Source: Candidatus Zemynaea palustris (lineage in GTDB: Bacteria > Vulcanimicrobiota > Vulcanimicrobiia > Vulcanimicrobiales > Vulcanimicrobiaceae). From it: a stretch of 64,000 bases of DNA. Of the stretch, positions 52,675 to 60,904 are shown piece by piece (position 1 is the stretch's first letter; every line of letters begins with the position of its first letter). Location of the stretch: positions 134,045 to 198,044 of the forward strand of contig PLCB01000026.1 in assembly GCA_003134695.1 (NCBI GenBank), read 5' to 3'. The notes under the pieces are model-generated. The model saw only the letters and a program-made list of their open reading frames with translations. It did no database searches and was not told the DNA's origin. Both the position numbers and the translations under genes were made by a program.

Positions 52675-53450
52675 TCGCCGATCTCGCGTTCCTCGATCCG
52701 CGGCTCGGGCGGCACGGGCGCGCCGTGCGTGAGATTCGCTTCGCGCGCCGCTCCGGGTTGCCGCTGTCGGCAGCCTGCCTGGTCGCGAACGGCGTGCGCG
52801 AACATTTCGGTCGTTTGCTCGGACGCGCGCTCGAAACCGAAGTGATCGCTCCGGTTGTCCCCGACGCGCATTTTTTTCGCGTGCTCTTCGAGGAGGCGAT
52901 CGTTCGGCGCGTTCGCGGCCGGCTTTGCGAAGCGTTCATCGCGATCCGGCCGGACGATGCGCGGCGATTGATTGCGGTTGCTTTCGTCGAACCCGAACGC
53001 GGCCCAAGCGCGCTCTCGCAGGTCGAGCGTCTCACCCTCGATCGGCTGTTCGCGGTGCTGCCGCCGCTGTGCGTGCCGCTCTGTGGCGACGTCCGTGGAG
53101 TCTCGGCGGAGACCCCCGAGCGCGCCGCCGCCGAAGCCAGGACCTACTTCGAGGTGCGCATCGCGAGCGGCGTCGACGCCGCACTCGGCTTCGCGTTGAC
53201 CGTCGATCCCTCGCAAGAATCCGTGCCGGCGCTCGCGCTCGAGGATCTGCAGGATCTCGAACTCGAGTGCGCGGTCGAATGTGCCCGGGGGACGCTCGGC
53301 GTCGACGCCGTCGCTCGCCTTCACGAAGGGATGACGCTTCCGTTCGAGACGCTGCTCGAGGATGCCGGAACGCTTCGAGTCGGAGGGGCTCCGATCGCTC
53401 GCGGCACGTGCGGGGTACGCGGCGGACGTGCTGCGTTCGTCGTGCGATGA
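52671..53450 (+). CDS. FliM/SctQ-like C-ring protein with SpoA domain
   Basis: A 259-residue soluble protein. The C-terminal 63 residues (LELECAVECARGTLGVDAVARLHEGMTLPFETLLEDAGTLRVGGAPIARGTCGVRGGRAAFVV) are a SpoA (FliM/FliN-C) domain. The N-terminal 190 residues have a CheC/FliM-like alpha-beta pattern. The short N-terminal peptide that binds CheY-P in true FliM is missing. This fits SctQ or a FliM that needs no chemotaxis input. It would bind the FliG-like tail of FliF. fliN follows with a 4-base overlap. Confidence 0.72.
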   Translation: MIADLAFLDPRLGRHGRAVREIRFARRSGLPLSAACLVANGVREHFGRLLGRALETEVIAPVVPDAHFFRVLFEEAIVRRVRGRLCEAFIAIRPDDARRLIAVAFVEPERGPSALSQVERLTLDRLFAVLPPLCVPLCGDVRGVSAETPERAAAEARTYFEVRIASGVDAALGFALTVDPSQESVPALALEDLQDLELECAVECARGTLGVDAVARLHEGMTLPFETLLEDAGTLRVGGAPIARGTCGVRGGRAAFVVR

Positions 53451-53704
53451 ACGACGAACGGCGGCTCGACGTCCTGATGAACGTTGCGCTCGGCGTGAGC
53501 GCCGAATTGGGGCGCTGCTCGCTGCGGCTCGGCGAACTGCTCAAACTCGGGAGCGGCGCCGTCGTCGAACTCGACCGCCGCGCCGGTGCGCCGATCGATC
53601 TGTTCGTCAACGGAAAGCTGATCGCGCGCGGCGAGATCGTCGCCGTCGACGATCGCTACGGCGTACGCCTCACCGAAGTGCTGACGGCTAAGCGGGCGCG
53701 CTGA
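53447..53704 (+). CDS. fliN: FliN-type C-ring protein
   Basis: An 85-residue SpoA-domain protein: RRLDVLMNVALGVSAELGRCSLRLGELLKLGSGAVVELDRRAGAPIDLFVNGKLIARGEIVAVDDRYGVRLTEVL is the complete FliN C-terminal domain, with the family's L.V...LG......G.V.EL....P.d..VNG..iA.GEvVvv...fgvRit. Only a short N-terminal tail precedes it. FliN forms the base of the C-ring and binds FliH. Its stop shares a base with the fliP start, leaving no room for fliO. Confidence 0.92.
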   Translation: MNDERRLDVLMNVALGVSAELGRCSLRLGELLKLGSGAVVELDRRAGAPIDLFVNGKLIARGEIVAVDDRYGVRLTEVLTAKRAR

Positions 53705-54360
53705 TGGACGCGCTGCTCGGCGCGAGTCACGGCGTGCGTTCGAGCCTGCCGCTCGACGTGCTAGCCGGTCTGACGCTGCTCGGCGCCGTCCCCTTTCTGC
53801 TGGTCATGACGACGTCGTTCGTGCGGATCGTCGTCGTCCTGTCGCTCGTGCGCTCGGCGATCGGCGCGCCGTCTTTGCCGCCGAACGCGGCGCTGACCGG
53901 ATTGGCGCTGGTCCTCACCTTCGTGGTGATGTGGCCGACGGCCGAGCGGATCTCGCACGAGGCGCTCGAGCCGTACGCGCGTGGACGATTGACGCAATCC
54001 CAACTCGTCGAGCGCGCCTTCGTGCCGTTGCGTGCGTTCATGGTACGCCAAGCGCACGCCAAAGATATGGCGCTCTTCGAACGCCTTGCGCACGTGAAGC
54101 ATCGGCCTGCGGCCGGCGAGCCGCCGGCGGTGATTCTTCCGGCGTTCGTCGTCGGAGAATTGCGTAGCGCCTTTGCGGCCGGCTTCGCCCTCTACCTACC
54201 GTTTGTCGCGATCGATTTGGCGGTCGCGTCGATCTTGATGGGCCTCGGGATGTTCATGCTGAGTCCCCCCATCGTCTCGCTCCCCTGCAAACTGCTGCTG
54301 TTCGTCATGGTCGACGGCTGGGCGCTGATCTGCGGCGGCCTCATTTCGAGTTTTCGCTAG
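53704..54360 (+). CDS. fliP: Export gate protein FliP/SctR
   Basis: A 218-residue membrane protein of the export gate. Family blocks: LLGAVPFLLVMTTSFVRIVVVLSLVRSAIGAPSLPPNAALTGLALVLTFVVMWPT and, at the C-terminus, VVGELRSAFAAGFALYLPFVAIDLAVASILMGLGMFMLSPPIVSLPCKLLLFVMVDGW. It lacks the cleavable signal peptide of E. coli FliP (about 245 residues) and is nearer to SctR in length. It assembles with FliQ and FliR, whose genes are 2.5 kb downstream beyond two unrelated genes. Confidence 0.95.
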   Translation: MDALLGASHGVRSSLPLDVLAGLTLLGAVPFLLVMTTSFVRIVVVLSLVRSAIGAPSLPPNAALTGLALVLTFVVMWPTAERISHEALEPYARGRLTQSQLVERAFVPLRAFMVRQAHAKDMALFERLAHVKHRPAAGEPPAVILPAFVVGELRSAFAAGFALYLPFVAIDLAVASILMGLGMFMLSPPIVSLPCKLLLFVMVDGWALICGGLISSFR

Positions 54361-54568
54361 ATCTGCTGGGTGTGCGGCGGATCACTCACGCCGTTGCCGC
54401 CCGTGGAACGAGGCGAGCGACGCCGATATCAATGCTAGGTTCACCTTGGGTGCCACGGAGGGCGCCCAGGGCGGGCCGTAAGGAAGTAGAGCCCTGCGGT
54501 ACAGCGACAACCTCGTCTATGCCGAGGCTACCCAACGAGACCGGATTCTTGCCCTTTGGGTAGCCGGG

Positions 54569-55903
54569 GTGGCTTGCATACTCATCATCGCGAGCATCCC
54601 GGTTGCACGAATACAAGCCCCCGAGATCGACGCGTTTCTTCCGGCCGTGTGCGGCGTCGCCGTCTTTGCCGAGTTGCTGACGGCGTTCTTGTTGTGGAAC
54701 CAGTACCGCGCGTCGGGCGACGCGCCGATCGCCGTCCTCGCGCTCGCGTACGCAGGCTCGGCGCTTCTGGGAATCGAGTACGTCCTCACCTTTCCGCACG
54801 CGTTCGCCGAGCATTTCCTCGGCGCCGGGCCTCAAACGACGGCGTGGCTGTATCTGATCGGGCAGGTCTTCTTCGCGAGCTACATTATTCTGTTCGCGCT
54901 CTGGGAGCCGCTGTGCCGCCGCGTCTCCACCTTCGCAAGCGGCAACGGCGTACCGATGCTGGCGGCGATCACGATCCTGATTCCGCTGGTCGCTCTGCTC
55001 GTGACCGTCGGTTATTCCGACGACCTGCCGGCCGCGCTTGGGGGAACGCACACGACGCCGCTGTGGCAGGGAAGGATCGTCCCGTTGCTGCTCGCCTACC
55101 AGGTCGCGGCATGCGTGATCCTCGTCGTGGTGACGCGCCTGCGAACCGTGGTCCATCTGTGGCTGGCAGTAGTTGTCGTGGTTTCGCTCAGCGAAGCTCT
55201 GCTTTCGAACGTCATCTCGGGCGCGCGCTTCACGCTCGGCTGGTATCTCGGACGGGCGGAATGGCTCGTCGTCGCGAGCTTGTTCTTGATCGTGCTGCTC
55301 GGGAGCGTCTATCGGATCTTGCTCACGCTCAGCTCGACCAACGCCGCGCTCTACCGGCAGTCGGTCTCCGACGACCTGACCGGCTTACTGAATCGTCGCG
55401 GCTTCAACGCCCGGCTCGAGGAAGAGTTACGGCGCGCTCAGCGGCGTAACGAGGCGGTCGCGTTGCTGGTCATCGACATCGACGACTTCAAGCGCTATAA
55501 CGACTCGTACGGACATCCGGCCGGCGACACCGCGCTTGGAATCGTCTCGCGCGTCATCAAGACCACGTTGCGGCGCGCGGCCGATTGCGGCGCGCGCATC
55601 GGCGGCGAAGAGTTCGCGGTACTCCTACCGGAAACCGGCGACTCAGGGGCAGCGGCCGTCGCCGAACGGATTCGTCGCGGCGTCGAGCGCGTCGGTATCT
55701 TGCAAGGCGTCGGCGCGCGGCACGGCGTCTTGACGGTGAGCATCGGACTCGCCTCGACCGAGGAACGTCCGGCTCAAGATGGGCTCGACCTGATGCGCCG
55801 CAGCGATCGTGCACTCTACCAAGCCAAGAGCGAAGGCCGCAACTGCATCCGCGTGCAGGGGGCCCCGAGGATACACGTCGGCGAATCATCGCTGACAGGT
55901 TGA
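54569..55903 (+). CDS. Membrane diguanylate cyclase (GGDEF)
   Basis: Makes cyclic di-GMP from two GTP. The N-terminal 250 residues hold about seven membrane segments. The GGDEF domain (from about 275: SVSDDLTGLLNRRGFNARLEEELRRAQR, VIDIDDFKRYNDSYGHPAGD) has the active site GGEEF. The inhibitory site RxxD lies five residues before it (RAADCGARIGGEEF). GTG at 54569 cuts off the start of the first membrane segment (LALWVAGVACILII). The frame is open to 54482, with a CTG at 54494 after AGGAAG that may be the true start. The 54361-54493 gap contains no recognised riboswitch. Confidence 0.9.
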   Translation: MACILIIASIPVARIQAPEIDAFLPAVCGVAVFAELLTAFLLWNQYRASGDAPIAVLALAYAGSALLGIEYVLTFPHAFAEHFLGAGPQTTAWLYLIGQVFFASYIILFALWEPLCRRVSTFASGNGVPMLAAITILIPLVALLVTVGYSDDLPAALGGTHTTPLWQGRIVPLLLAYQVAACVILVVVTRLRTVVHLWLAVVVVVSLSEALLSNVISGARFTLGWYLGRAEWLVVASLFLIVLLGSVYRILLTLSSTNAALYRQSVSDDLTGLLNRRGFNARLEEELRRAQRRNEAVALLVIDIDDFKRYNDSYGHPAGDTALGIVSRVIKTTLRRAADCGARIGGEEFAVLLPETGDSGAAAVAERIRRGVERVGILQGVGARHGVLTVSIGLASTEERPAQDGLDLMRRSDRALYQAKSEGRNCIRVQGAPRIHVGESSLTG

Positions 55904-56787
55904 GGATAGATCAGACCCTGGCGCTCGGGCGCCCATGTTTCTCGTTCGAGTTCTTTCCGCCGAAAACCGACGAGGGCGTCGAGAACCTGGTGGCGACGGC
56001 CCGGACGCTTCGCACGCTCGAGCCGGCGTTCGTTTCGGTGACCTATGGCGCCGGCGGATCGACCCGCGCGCGAACGATCGAGGTTGCGAAGCGGATGAAG
56101 CGCGAGCTCGACCTCGAGGTGATGGCGCACGTCACCTGCGTCGGGCATACGCGCGCCGAACTCCGCGCACTCTTCAGCGAGATCGAGGAGGCCGGCATCG
56201 AGAACGTGTTGGCGTTGCGCGGCGATCCACCGCGCGGAGAAACCACGTTCACGGCGACCGAAGGCGGCTTTCGCTACGCCTCGGAGCTGATCGCGATGTT
56301 GCAGGAAGAGTTCGCCTTCTCTCTCGGTGCCGCAGCCTATCCGGAAACGCATCCGGAGGCGGTGAGTTTTGACGAAGACTTGGCGAATGCGATCCGCAAA
56401 GTTCGCGCCGGCGCGCGCTTCTTGATCACGCAGCTGTTCTTCGACAACGAAAAGTACTTCCGGTTCGTCGAGCGCGCGCGACAGCTCGGGGTCGACGTCC
56501 CGATCATCCCGGGAATCATGCCGATCACCAATTACGAGCAAATCGCGCGCATGACCAAGATGTGCGGAGCGACGATTCCGCGACCGCTGCTCGAAGAACT
56601 CGAAGCTCGCGCCGCCGATCCGCAGGCTATCACCGACCTCGGCGTCGCCTACAGCGCGCTGCAATGCTCCGAACTCTTGCAACGCGGCGCGCCGGGCGTC
56701 CATTTCTACACGCTGAACCGCTCGCCGTCGACGCGGGCGGTCGTCTCGGCGCTGCTCGCCGCTCGCTCCACGGTCTCGGCGACTTAG
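55900..56787 (+). CDS. metF: 5,10-methylenetetrahydrofolate reductase
   Basis: Reduces methylene-THF to methyl-THF for methionine synthesis. The 295-residue FAD protein begins with FSFEFFPPKTDEGVENL, then FVSVTYGAGGSTRARTIEVAKRM, VMAHVTCVGHTRAEL, NVLALRGDPPRGE and FLITQLFFDNEKYFRFVERA, all family hallmarks. The TTG start overlaps the stop of the cyclase gene (TTGA). It has no evident link to the surrounding secretion genes. Confidence 0.95.
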   Translation: MRIDQTLALGRPCFSFEFFPPKTDEGVENLVATARTLRTLEPAFVSVTYGAGGSTRARTIEVAKRMKRELDLEVMAHVTCVGHTRAELRALFSEIEEAGIENVLALRGDPPRGETTFTATEGGFRYASELIAMLQEEFAFSLGAAAYPETHPEAVSFDEDLANAIRKVRAGARFLITQLFFDNEKYFRFVERARQLGVDVPIIPGIMPITNYEQIARMTKMCGATIPRPLLEELEARAADPQAITDLGVAYSALQCSELLQRGAPGVHFYTLNRSPSTRAVVSALLAARSTVSAT

Positions 56788-56806
56788 CAGGCTGCAGAGC
56801 GTCATA

Positions 56807-56858
56807 CGGCGGTAACAGCGCGATAGCAATGAGGTAACCGCCGCCCGGTAGACTCGAG
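56807..56858 (+). promoter_or_regulatory. Upstream motif of flagellar-type block 3 (fliQ)
   Basis: A dyad CGGCGGT (56807-56813) / ACCGCCG (56837-56843) overlaps GGTAAC (TAAC at 56813). ACTCGAG stands at 56852-56858, 39 bases after TAAC and two bases before the fliQ ATG. The arrangement repeats that upstream of block 1. Confidence 0.45.
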
Positions 56859-56860
56859 CG

Positions 56861-57133
56861 ATGGACGCGCTCGGTGCGATTCTGCGTGAGGCCCTTGTCG
56901 TGGCGGCGCTCGCGACATTTCCTGTCCTTGGGATCGCCACGGCGGTCGGCGTCGTCGTCGCCGTCGTTCAAGCGGCGACCCAAGTGCAAGAACAGACGCT
57001 GACCTTGCTGCCGAAACTGTTGGCGGTGGGCGCGACGCTCGTCGTGTTCGGCGGCGTCGCGCTCGGCGCATGCGCCGGGCTCTTCGAGCACGCGATCGCG
57101 GCGCTGCCCCAGATCGTTCGGGGCGTGCCCTGA
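56861..57133 (+). CDS. fliQ: Export gate protein FliQ/SctS
   Basis: A 90-residue protein with two membrane helices. It shows LREALVVAALATFPVLGIATAVGVVVAVVQAATQVQEQTLTLLPKLLAVGATLVVFGG; the loop QAATQVQEQTLTLLPK is the FliQ signature and lines the secretion pore. Length is normal. Its stop lies 11 bases before the fliR ATG. Confidence 0.95.
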   Translation: MDALGAILREALVVAALATFPVLGIATAVGVVVAVVQAATQVQEQTLTLLPKLLAVGATLVVFGGVALGACAGLFEHAIAALPQIVRGVP

Positions 57134-57144
57134 GCGAAATCCAG

Positions 57145-57846
57145 ATGTTGGTCCTCGCCCGCTGCCTCGGCTTCGTCTTTCGCGCACCGGGATTCTCGCA
57201 TCCGGACGTTCCGCCGGCGGCACGCGCCGCGTTCGCATACGTCCTCTCGATCGCACTCGCATCGCGCCAAAACGCCGCGCATCTCGCCCCGGGCGGGCTC
57301 GCGTTCGCGGTCGCGAGCGAAGTCGCCCTCGGCGCCGCGATCGGCACCGCCGCCTCGCTGTTGTACGACGGCGCGTACGCGGGCGGGCGTGCGCTGGACG
57401 ATTACGCCGGGATTCGTGGTAGCGTGCCGAGCGCGAACGTTGGCGCCGGTGCGGGTTTCGGGCGCCTGTGGTCGCTCGCGTTCGTCACCGGTTTCTTCGT
57501 TCTCGGCGGCGATCGCTTCGCACTCACGTCGTTCGCGGGAGGTTTTGCGGCGCTGCCGCCCGGCGCGCTCGTCGAAGCGCGCGATCTCGCGACGTTCGCG
57601 ATCACGCTGCCCTCGACGCTCTTGCGCGCGGCGCTATTCGTCGCCGGGCCCGCGATCGTGCTCGGGCTCGTCGTCCAAATCGCGCTCGCCACGATCTCGC
57701 GCGTCGTTCCGCGGCTCTCGACCTTCCCGCTTTCGTTCGGCCTCGTCTTGGCGGCGACGATCCTGCTGACGCTGGCTTCGCTGCCGGTCATCATCCCCGC
57801 GGCGGCGACGCCCTGGTTCGACGTTTCGGCGTTGCACTCGCGCTGA
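57145..57846 (+). CDS. fliR: Export gate protein FliR/SctT
   Basis: A 233-residue membrane protein with about six hydrophobic segments. It has LVLARCLGFVFRAPGFSHPDVPPAARAAFAYVLSIAL at the front and, at the end, AGPAIVLGLVVQIALATISRVVPRLSTFPLSFGLVLAATILLTLASLPVI, the FliR C-terminal block. A CTG overlapping the fliQ stop (57130) is a possible alternative start; the ATG at 57145 is preferred. The stop shares a base with the flhB ATG. Confidence 0.92.
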   Translation: MLVLARCLGFVFRAPGFSHPDVPPAARAAFAYVLSIALASRQNAAHLAPGGLAFAVASEVALGAAIGTAASLLYDGAYAGGRALDDYAGIRGSVPSANVGAGAGFGRLWSLAFVTGFFVLGGDRFALTSFAGGFAALPPGALVEARDLATFAITLPSTLLRAALFVAGPAIVLGLVVQIALATISRVVPRLSTFPLSFGLVLAATILLTLASLPVIIPAAATPWFDVSALHSR

Positions 57847-58859
57847 TGGACGACGCGCACGACAAACCGTTCGAAGCGACGCCGAGCCGGCTCGAGCGCG
57901 CGCGACGCGAGGGCGACCTGCCGCGTTCCGCCGATGCGGCCGCGTTGGCGGCGTTTGCCGGCGCGTCGCTCGCGCTCGTCGCGATTGGCGCGCCGTGTGC
58001 CGAAGCGGCGCGGGCGGCACTCGCCGACGCGACTCGCGGTACGCTTGTCGGCGGACCGTACGCCGTCATGGCGACGTGCGCCGTTATGCCTGCGATCGGC
58101 GCGATCGCTGTTGCCGTCGCCGCGAATCTGATGGTCGGCGGACAGCTCGCGGTGCGCCCGCTGGCGCTCGATCTTGCGCGATTGAATCCGCTGGGCGGAC
58201 TGCGGACGATGTTGTCGCGCGATGCCGCGCTCAATGCCGCGAAGGCGCTCTTGGCCGGGCTCGCGCTCGGGACGGCGTCGTGGCCGGCGCTGGCGGCGAC
58301 CTTCGCCGGCGCCGCTCGCGGCGGCGGCTCCGATGCGCTGACCCTCATCGCGGGTCAGGCGCTGGTACGTATCGTGCTCGCCGCACTGGCCGTGGCGACG
58401 CTGTTCGCAGCGATCGACGTCGTCTCCGGACGATCGAAATGGCGCCGCAAGCAGCGTATGAACTATGACGATTTGAAGCGCGATCTCAAACAGGATGAAG
58501 GCGATCCCCTGGTTCGCGGTCGTCGGCGCAAGGCGCACGGCGCGCTCGTGCGCGGTTCGCTCGAACGAATCCGCGACGCCGCGTTCGTCGTCGCCAACCC
58601 GACGCACGTCGCCGTCGCGCTCGCCTACCGCCCGCCGGAGATCGCGGTTCCGCTCGTCTTGATCCGCGCCGTCGACGACGGCGCGCTCCTCGTCAAGGAG
58701 CGCGCGCGTGCTCTCGAGATTCCGATCGTCGAAGACATCGCGCTCGCTCGAACACTATTCGCCCGGACCCAAGTCGACGCGTTCATCCCGCGCGAGACTT
58801 ACGACGCAGTCGCGCGCATCGTCGCGGCGCTGCTGCATCAACGCAAAGGGCTCTCGTGA
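57846..58859 (+). CDS. flhB: Export switch protein FlhB/SctU
   Basis: A 337-residue protein with four membrane helices and a cytoplasmic self-cleaving domain. The N-terminus DDAHDKPFEATPSRLERARREGDLPRSADA is typical. The cleavage motif NPTH is at residues 251-254 in FVVANPTHVAVALAY. The C-terminus has PLVLIRAVDDGALLVKERARALEIPIVEDIALARTLF. Intact autocleavage suggests that substrate switching still takes place. It is coupled to fliR and flhA. Confidence 0.95.
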   Translation: MDDAHDKPFEATPSRLERARREGDLPRSADAAALAAFAGASLALVAIGAPCAEAARAALADATRGTLVGGPYAVMATCAVMPAIGAIAVAVAANLMVGGQLAVRPLALDLARLNPLGGLRTMLSRDAALNAAKALLAGLALGTASWPALAATFAGAARGGGSDALTLIAGQALVRIVLAALAVATLFAAIDVVSGRSKWRRKQRMNYDDLKRDLKQDEGDPLVRGRRRKAHGALVRGSLERIRDAAFVVANPTHVAVALAYRPPEIAVPLVLIRAVDDGALLVKERARALEIPIVEDIALARTLFARTQVDAFIPRETYDAVARIVAALLHQRKGLS

Positions 58860-60904
58860 GTCGCAACGCTGCGACCTATGGTTTCGCCGGCGCGGTCCTC
58901 GGGCTCGTCGGTATCTTGCTCGTGCCGTTGCCGCCGCCGCTGCTCGATGCGCTGCTCGCCTTCGACATCTTGGGTTCGGCGGTGGTGCTGCTCGTCAGCA
59001 TCACGGTCGCCGATCCACTCGAGTTCTCCGCGTTCGCGCCGACGCTGCTAATCGCGACGCTCTTCCGTCTCGCGCTCGACGTCTCGGCGACGCGCCTGAT
59101 CCTCACACAAGGTCACCTCGAGGGCGGCGTCGGGGCGATCGTCCCCGCGTTCGGGCAGTTCGTGATTCGGGGCAACCTCGTCGTCGGTCTGATCATTTTT
59201 GCGATCCTCGTCATCATCCAATTCCTCGTGATCGCCGCGGGTTCGCAGCGCGTCGCCGAAGTCGCGGCGCGCTTCACGCTGGACGCGATGCCTGGGAAGC
59301 AGATGGCCATCGACGCCGACGTCCACGCCGGCACGCTCGACGCCGAGGGTGCGCGTCGCAAGCGCGCGCTCGTGCAAAAGGAAGCCGATTTCTTCGGGGC
59401 GATGGACGGCGCGGGAAAATTCGTCAAAGGCGACGCCGTCGCCGCGCTCGCGATCGTCGTCTTGAATTTGATGGGCGGCGTCGTGGTCGGCGTCGCCTAC
59501 CACGGGTTCTCGCCGCTCGACGCGCTCAATACGTTCGCGATCCTCTCGATCGGCAACGCGCTCGTGACGACGCTACCCGCCTTCCTCCTCTCGACCGCGA
59601 TGGGGCTCATCGTGACGCGTGTCGCCGCCGATGGCTCGCTCGGCTTCGATCTCGCGACGCAGATCCTCGAGCGGCCGGCGGTGCTGCGCGCTGCGGGTTG
59701 CTTCGCGCTCGCGCTGGCGCTCGTGCCCGCACTTCCGCGCGCGCTGTTTGCGACGCTCGGCCTCGGCGCGCTGGCCGTCGCCGCGCTCGCGGAGGGGCGC
59801 CGCCGTCGCCGCTCGGAAGAAGAGAAGGCCGCGCGCGAGATGGCGCGCCGCGTCGCGATCCGCCGGCCCGAAACCGCACTGGGGCTCGTCGGCGTCGACG
59901 CGCTTTCCATCGACGTCGGACTCGATCTCGGCGCGCTTCTCGTCCCGCCGCTCGCCGACGCGTTCCTGGACCGCATCGGTGAAGTTCGGCGCGGTCTCGC
60001 GGTCGAGATCGGAATCGTCATGCCGGGTGTTCGTCTGCGCGACGATCTCGCGCGCGATCCGCAAACCTACGCGATTCGTGTCCGCGATGCGGTCGCGGCC
60101 GAAGGCCGCTTGCAACTTGACAAATTGCTCGCCGTCGCCGACGACCGCGTCCTCGTATCGATGGAGGGCGAAGCGACGCGCGAGCCGGTCTACGGCCTGC
60201 CGGCGCGCTGGATCGCGCCGGAATTCCGCGATGCGGCGCAAAGCGCGGGCGCGCTCGTCTTCGACCCGATCGCGATCGTCGGTTCGCACCTCGCCGAAAC
60301 CGTGCGCGCGCATGCGGCCTCGTTGCTCGGACGCCAAGAGTTGCACACCTTGCTCGAGCACTTGCGCGTTGGTGTTCCGTCGCTGGTCAAAGAACTCGGC
60401 GGCGACGGCGTCTCGCTTGCGCTGGTGCAGCGGACCTTGGAATGTCTGTTACGCGAGCGCATCTGGCCGCGCGACGTCGTCGCGACGCTGGAGACGATCG
60501 TCGAAACCGCCAGCGTCACGCGCGATCCGCGTGAGTTGGCCGAAGCCGTGCGCCGCCGCATCGTTCCGGGTCAGCTCCGCCGGCGCAAACTCGAGGCGCT
60601 CGAACCGCTGTTGATCGCGCCGGATTTCGAAGCGGATCTGCGCGCATGGTTCGCCGATGGTGCCGCCGCTCCGCATCCTGAGGTTGCCGTCCACGTGCGC
60701 ACGGTCGCGGCCGGATACGTCGCTCGCGTCGCCCGCGAACGTGCGGCGCTGCTCTGCGCCGCGAATTTGCGCGTCCCGCTCGCCGAGTTCTTCGGGCGCC
60801 TCGGCGTGCGTCTCGACGTCTTCGCGTACGCCGAGCTGCCGCCCGAGCTCGAGATCCGTCCCGCGATGATCCTCGAGCGCCCGCGGGAAGCTTTGGTTAG
60901 TTAG
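58856..60904 (+). CDS. flhA: Export gate protein FlhA/SctV
   Basis: A 682-residue protein: eight membrane helices in the first 310 residues, then the cytoplasmic ring domain. The FHIPEP signature region is clear: RLALDVSATRLILTQ, RFTLDAMPGKQMAIDADVHAGTLDAEGARRKRALVQKEADFFGAMDGAGKFVKGDAVAAL. The C-terminal domain contains SLLGRQELHTLLEHLRVGVPSLVKELGGDGVSLALVQRTLECLLRERIWPRD. The GTG start overlaps flhB. Its end overlaps the converging fur gene by eight bases. Confidence 0.95.
   Translation: MSRNAATYGFAGAVLGLVGILLVPLPPPLLDALLAFDILGSAVVLLVSITVADPLEFSAFAPTLLIATLFRLALDVSATRLILTQGHLEGGVGAIVPAFGQFVIRGNLVVGLIIFAILVIIQFLVIAAGSQRVAEVAARFTLDAMPGKQMAIDADVHAGTLDAEGARRKRALVQKEADFFGAMDGAGKFVKGDAVAALAIVVLNLMGGVVVGVAYHGFSPLDALNTFAILSIGNALVTTLPAFLLSTAMGLIVTRVAADGSLGFDLATQILERPAVLRAAGCFALALALVPALPRALFATLGLGALAVAALAEGRRRRRSEEEKAAREMARRVAIRRPETALGLVGVDALSIDVGLDLGALLVPPLADAFLDRIGEVRRGLAVEIGIVMPGVRLRDDLARDPQTYAIRVRDAVAAEGRLQLDKLLAVADDRVLVSMEGEATREPVYGLPARWIAPEFRDAAQSAGALVFDPIAIVGSHLAETVRAHAASLLGRQELHTLLEHLRVGVPSLVKELGGDGVSLALVQRTLECLLRERIWPRDVVATLETIVETASVTRDPRELAEAVRRRIVPGQLRRRKLEALEPLLIAPDFEADLRAWFADGAAAPHPEVAVHVRTVAAGYVARVARERAALLCAANLRVPLAEFFGRLGVRLDVFAYAELPPELEIRPAMILERPREALVS

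Noticed and set aside
54361-54493. A cyclic di-GMP (GEMM) riboswitch before the diguanylate cyclase
   Set aside because: The conserved GEMM core and tetraloop-receptor arrangement are not found; only small unconvincing hairpins.
45701-60904. A classical non-flagellar (injectisome) type III secretion locus
   Set aside because: FlgC, FliE and an FlgF/G-like rod protein are present and no secretin, SctD or needle gene is seen, so the flagellar branch fits better, though in reduced form.
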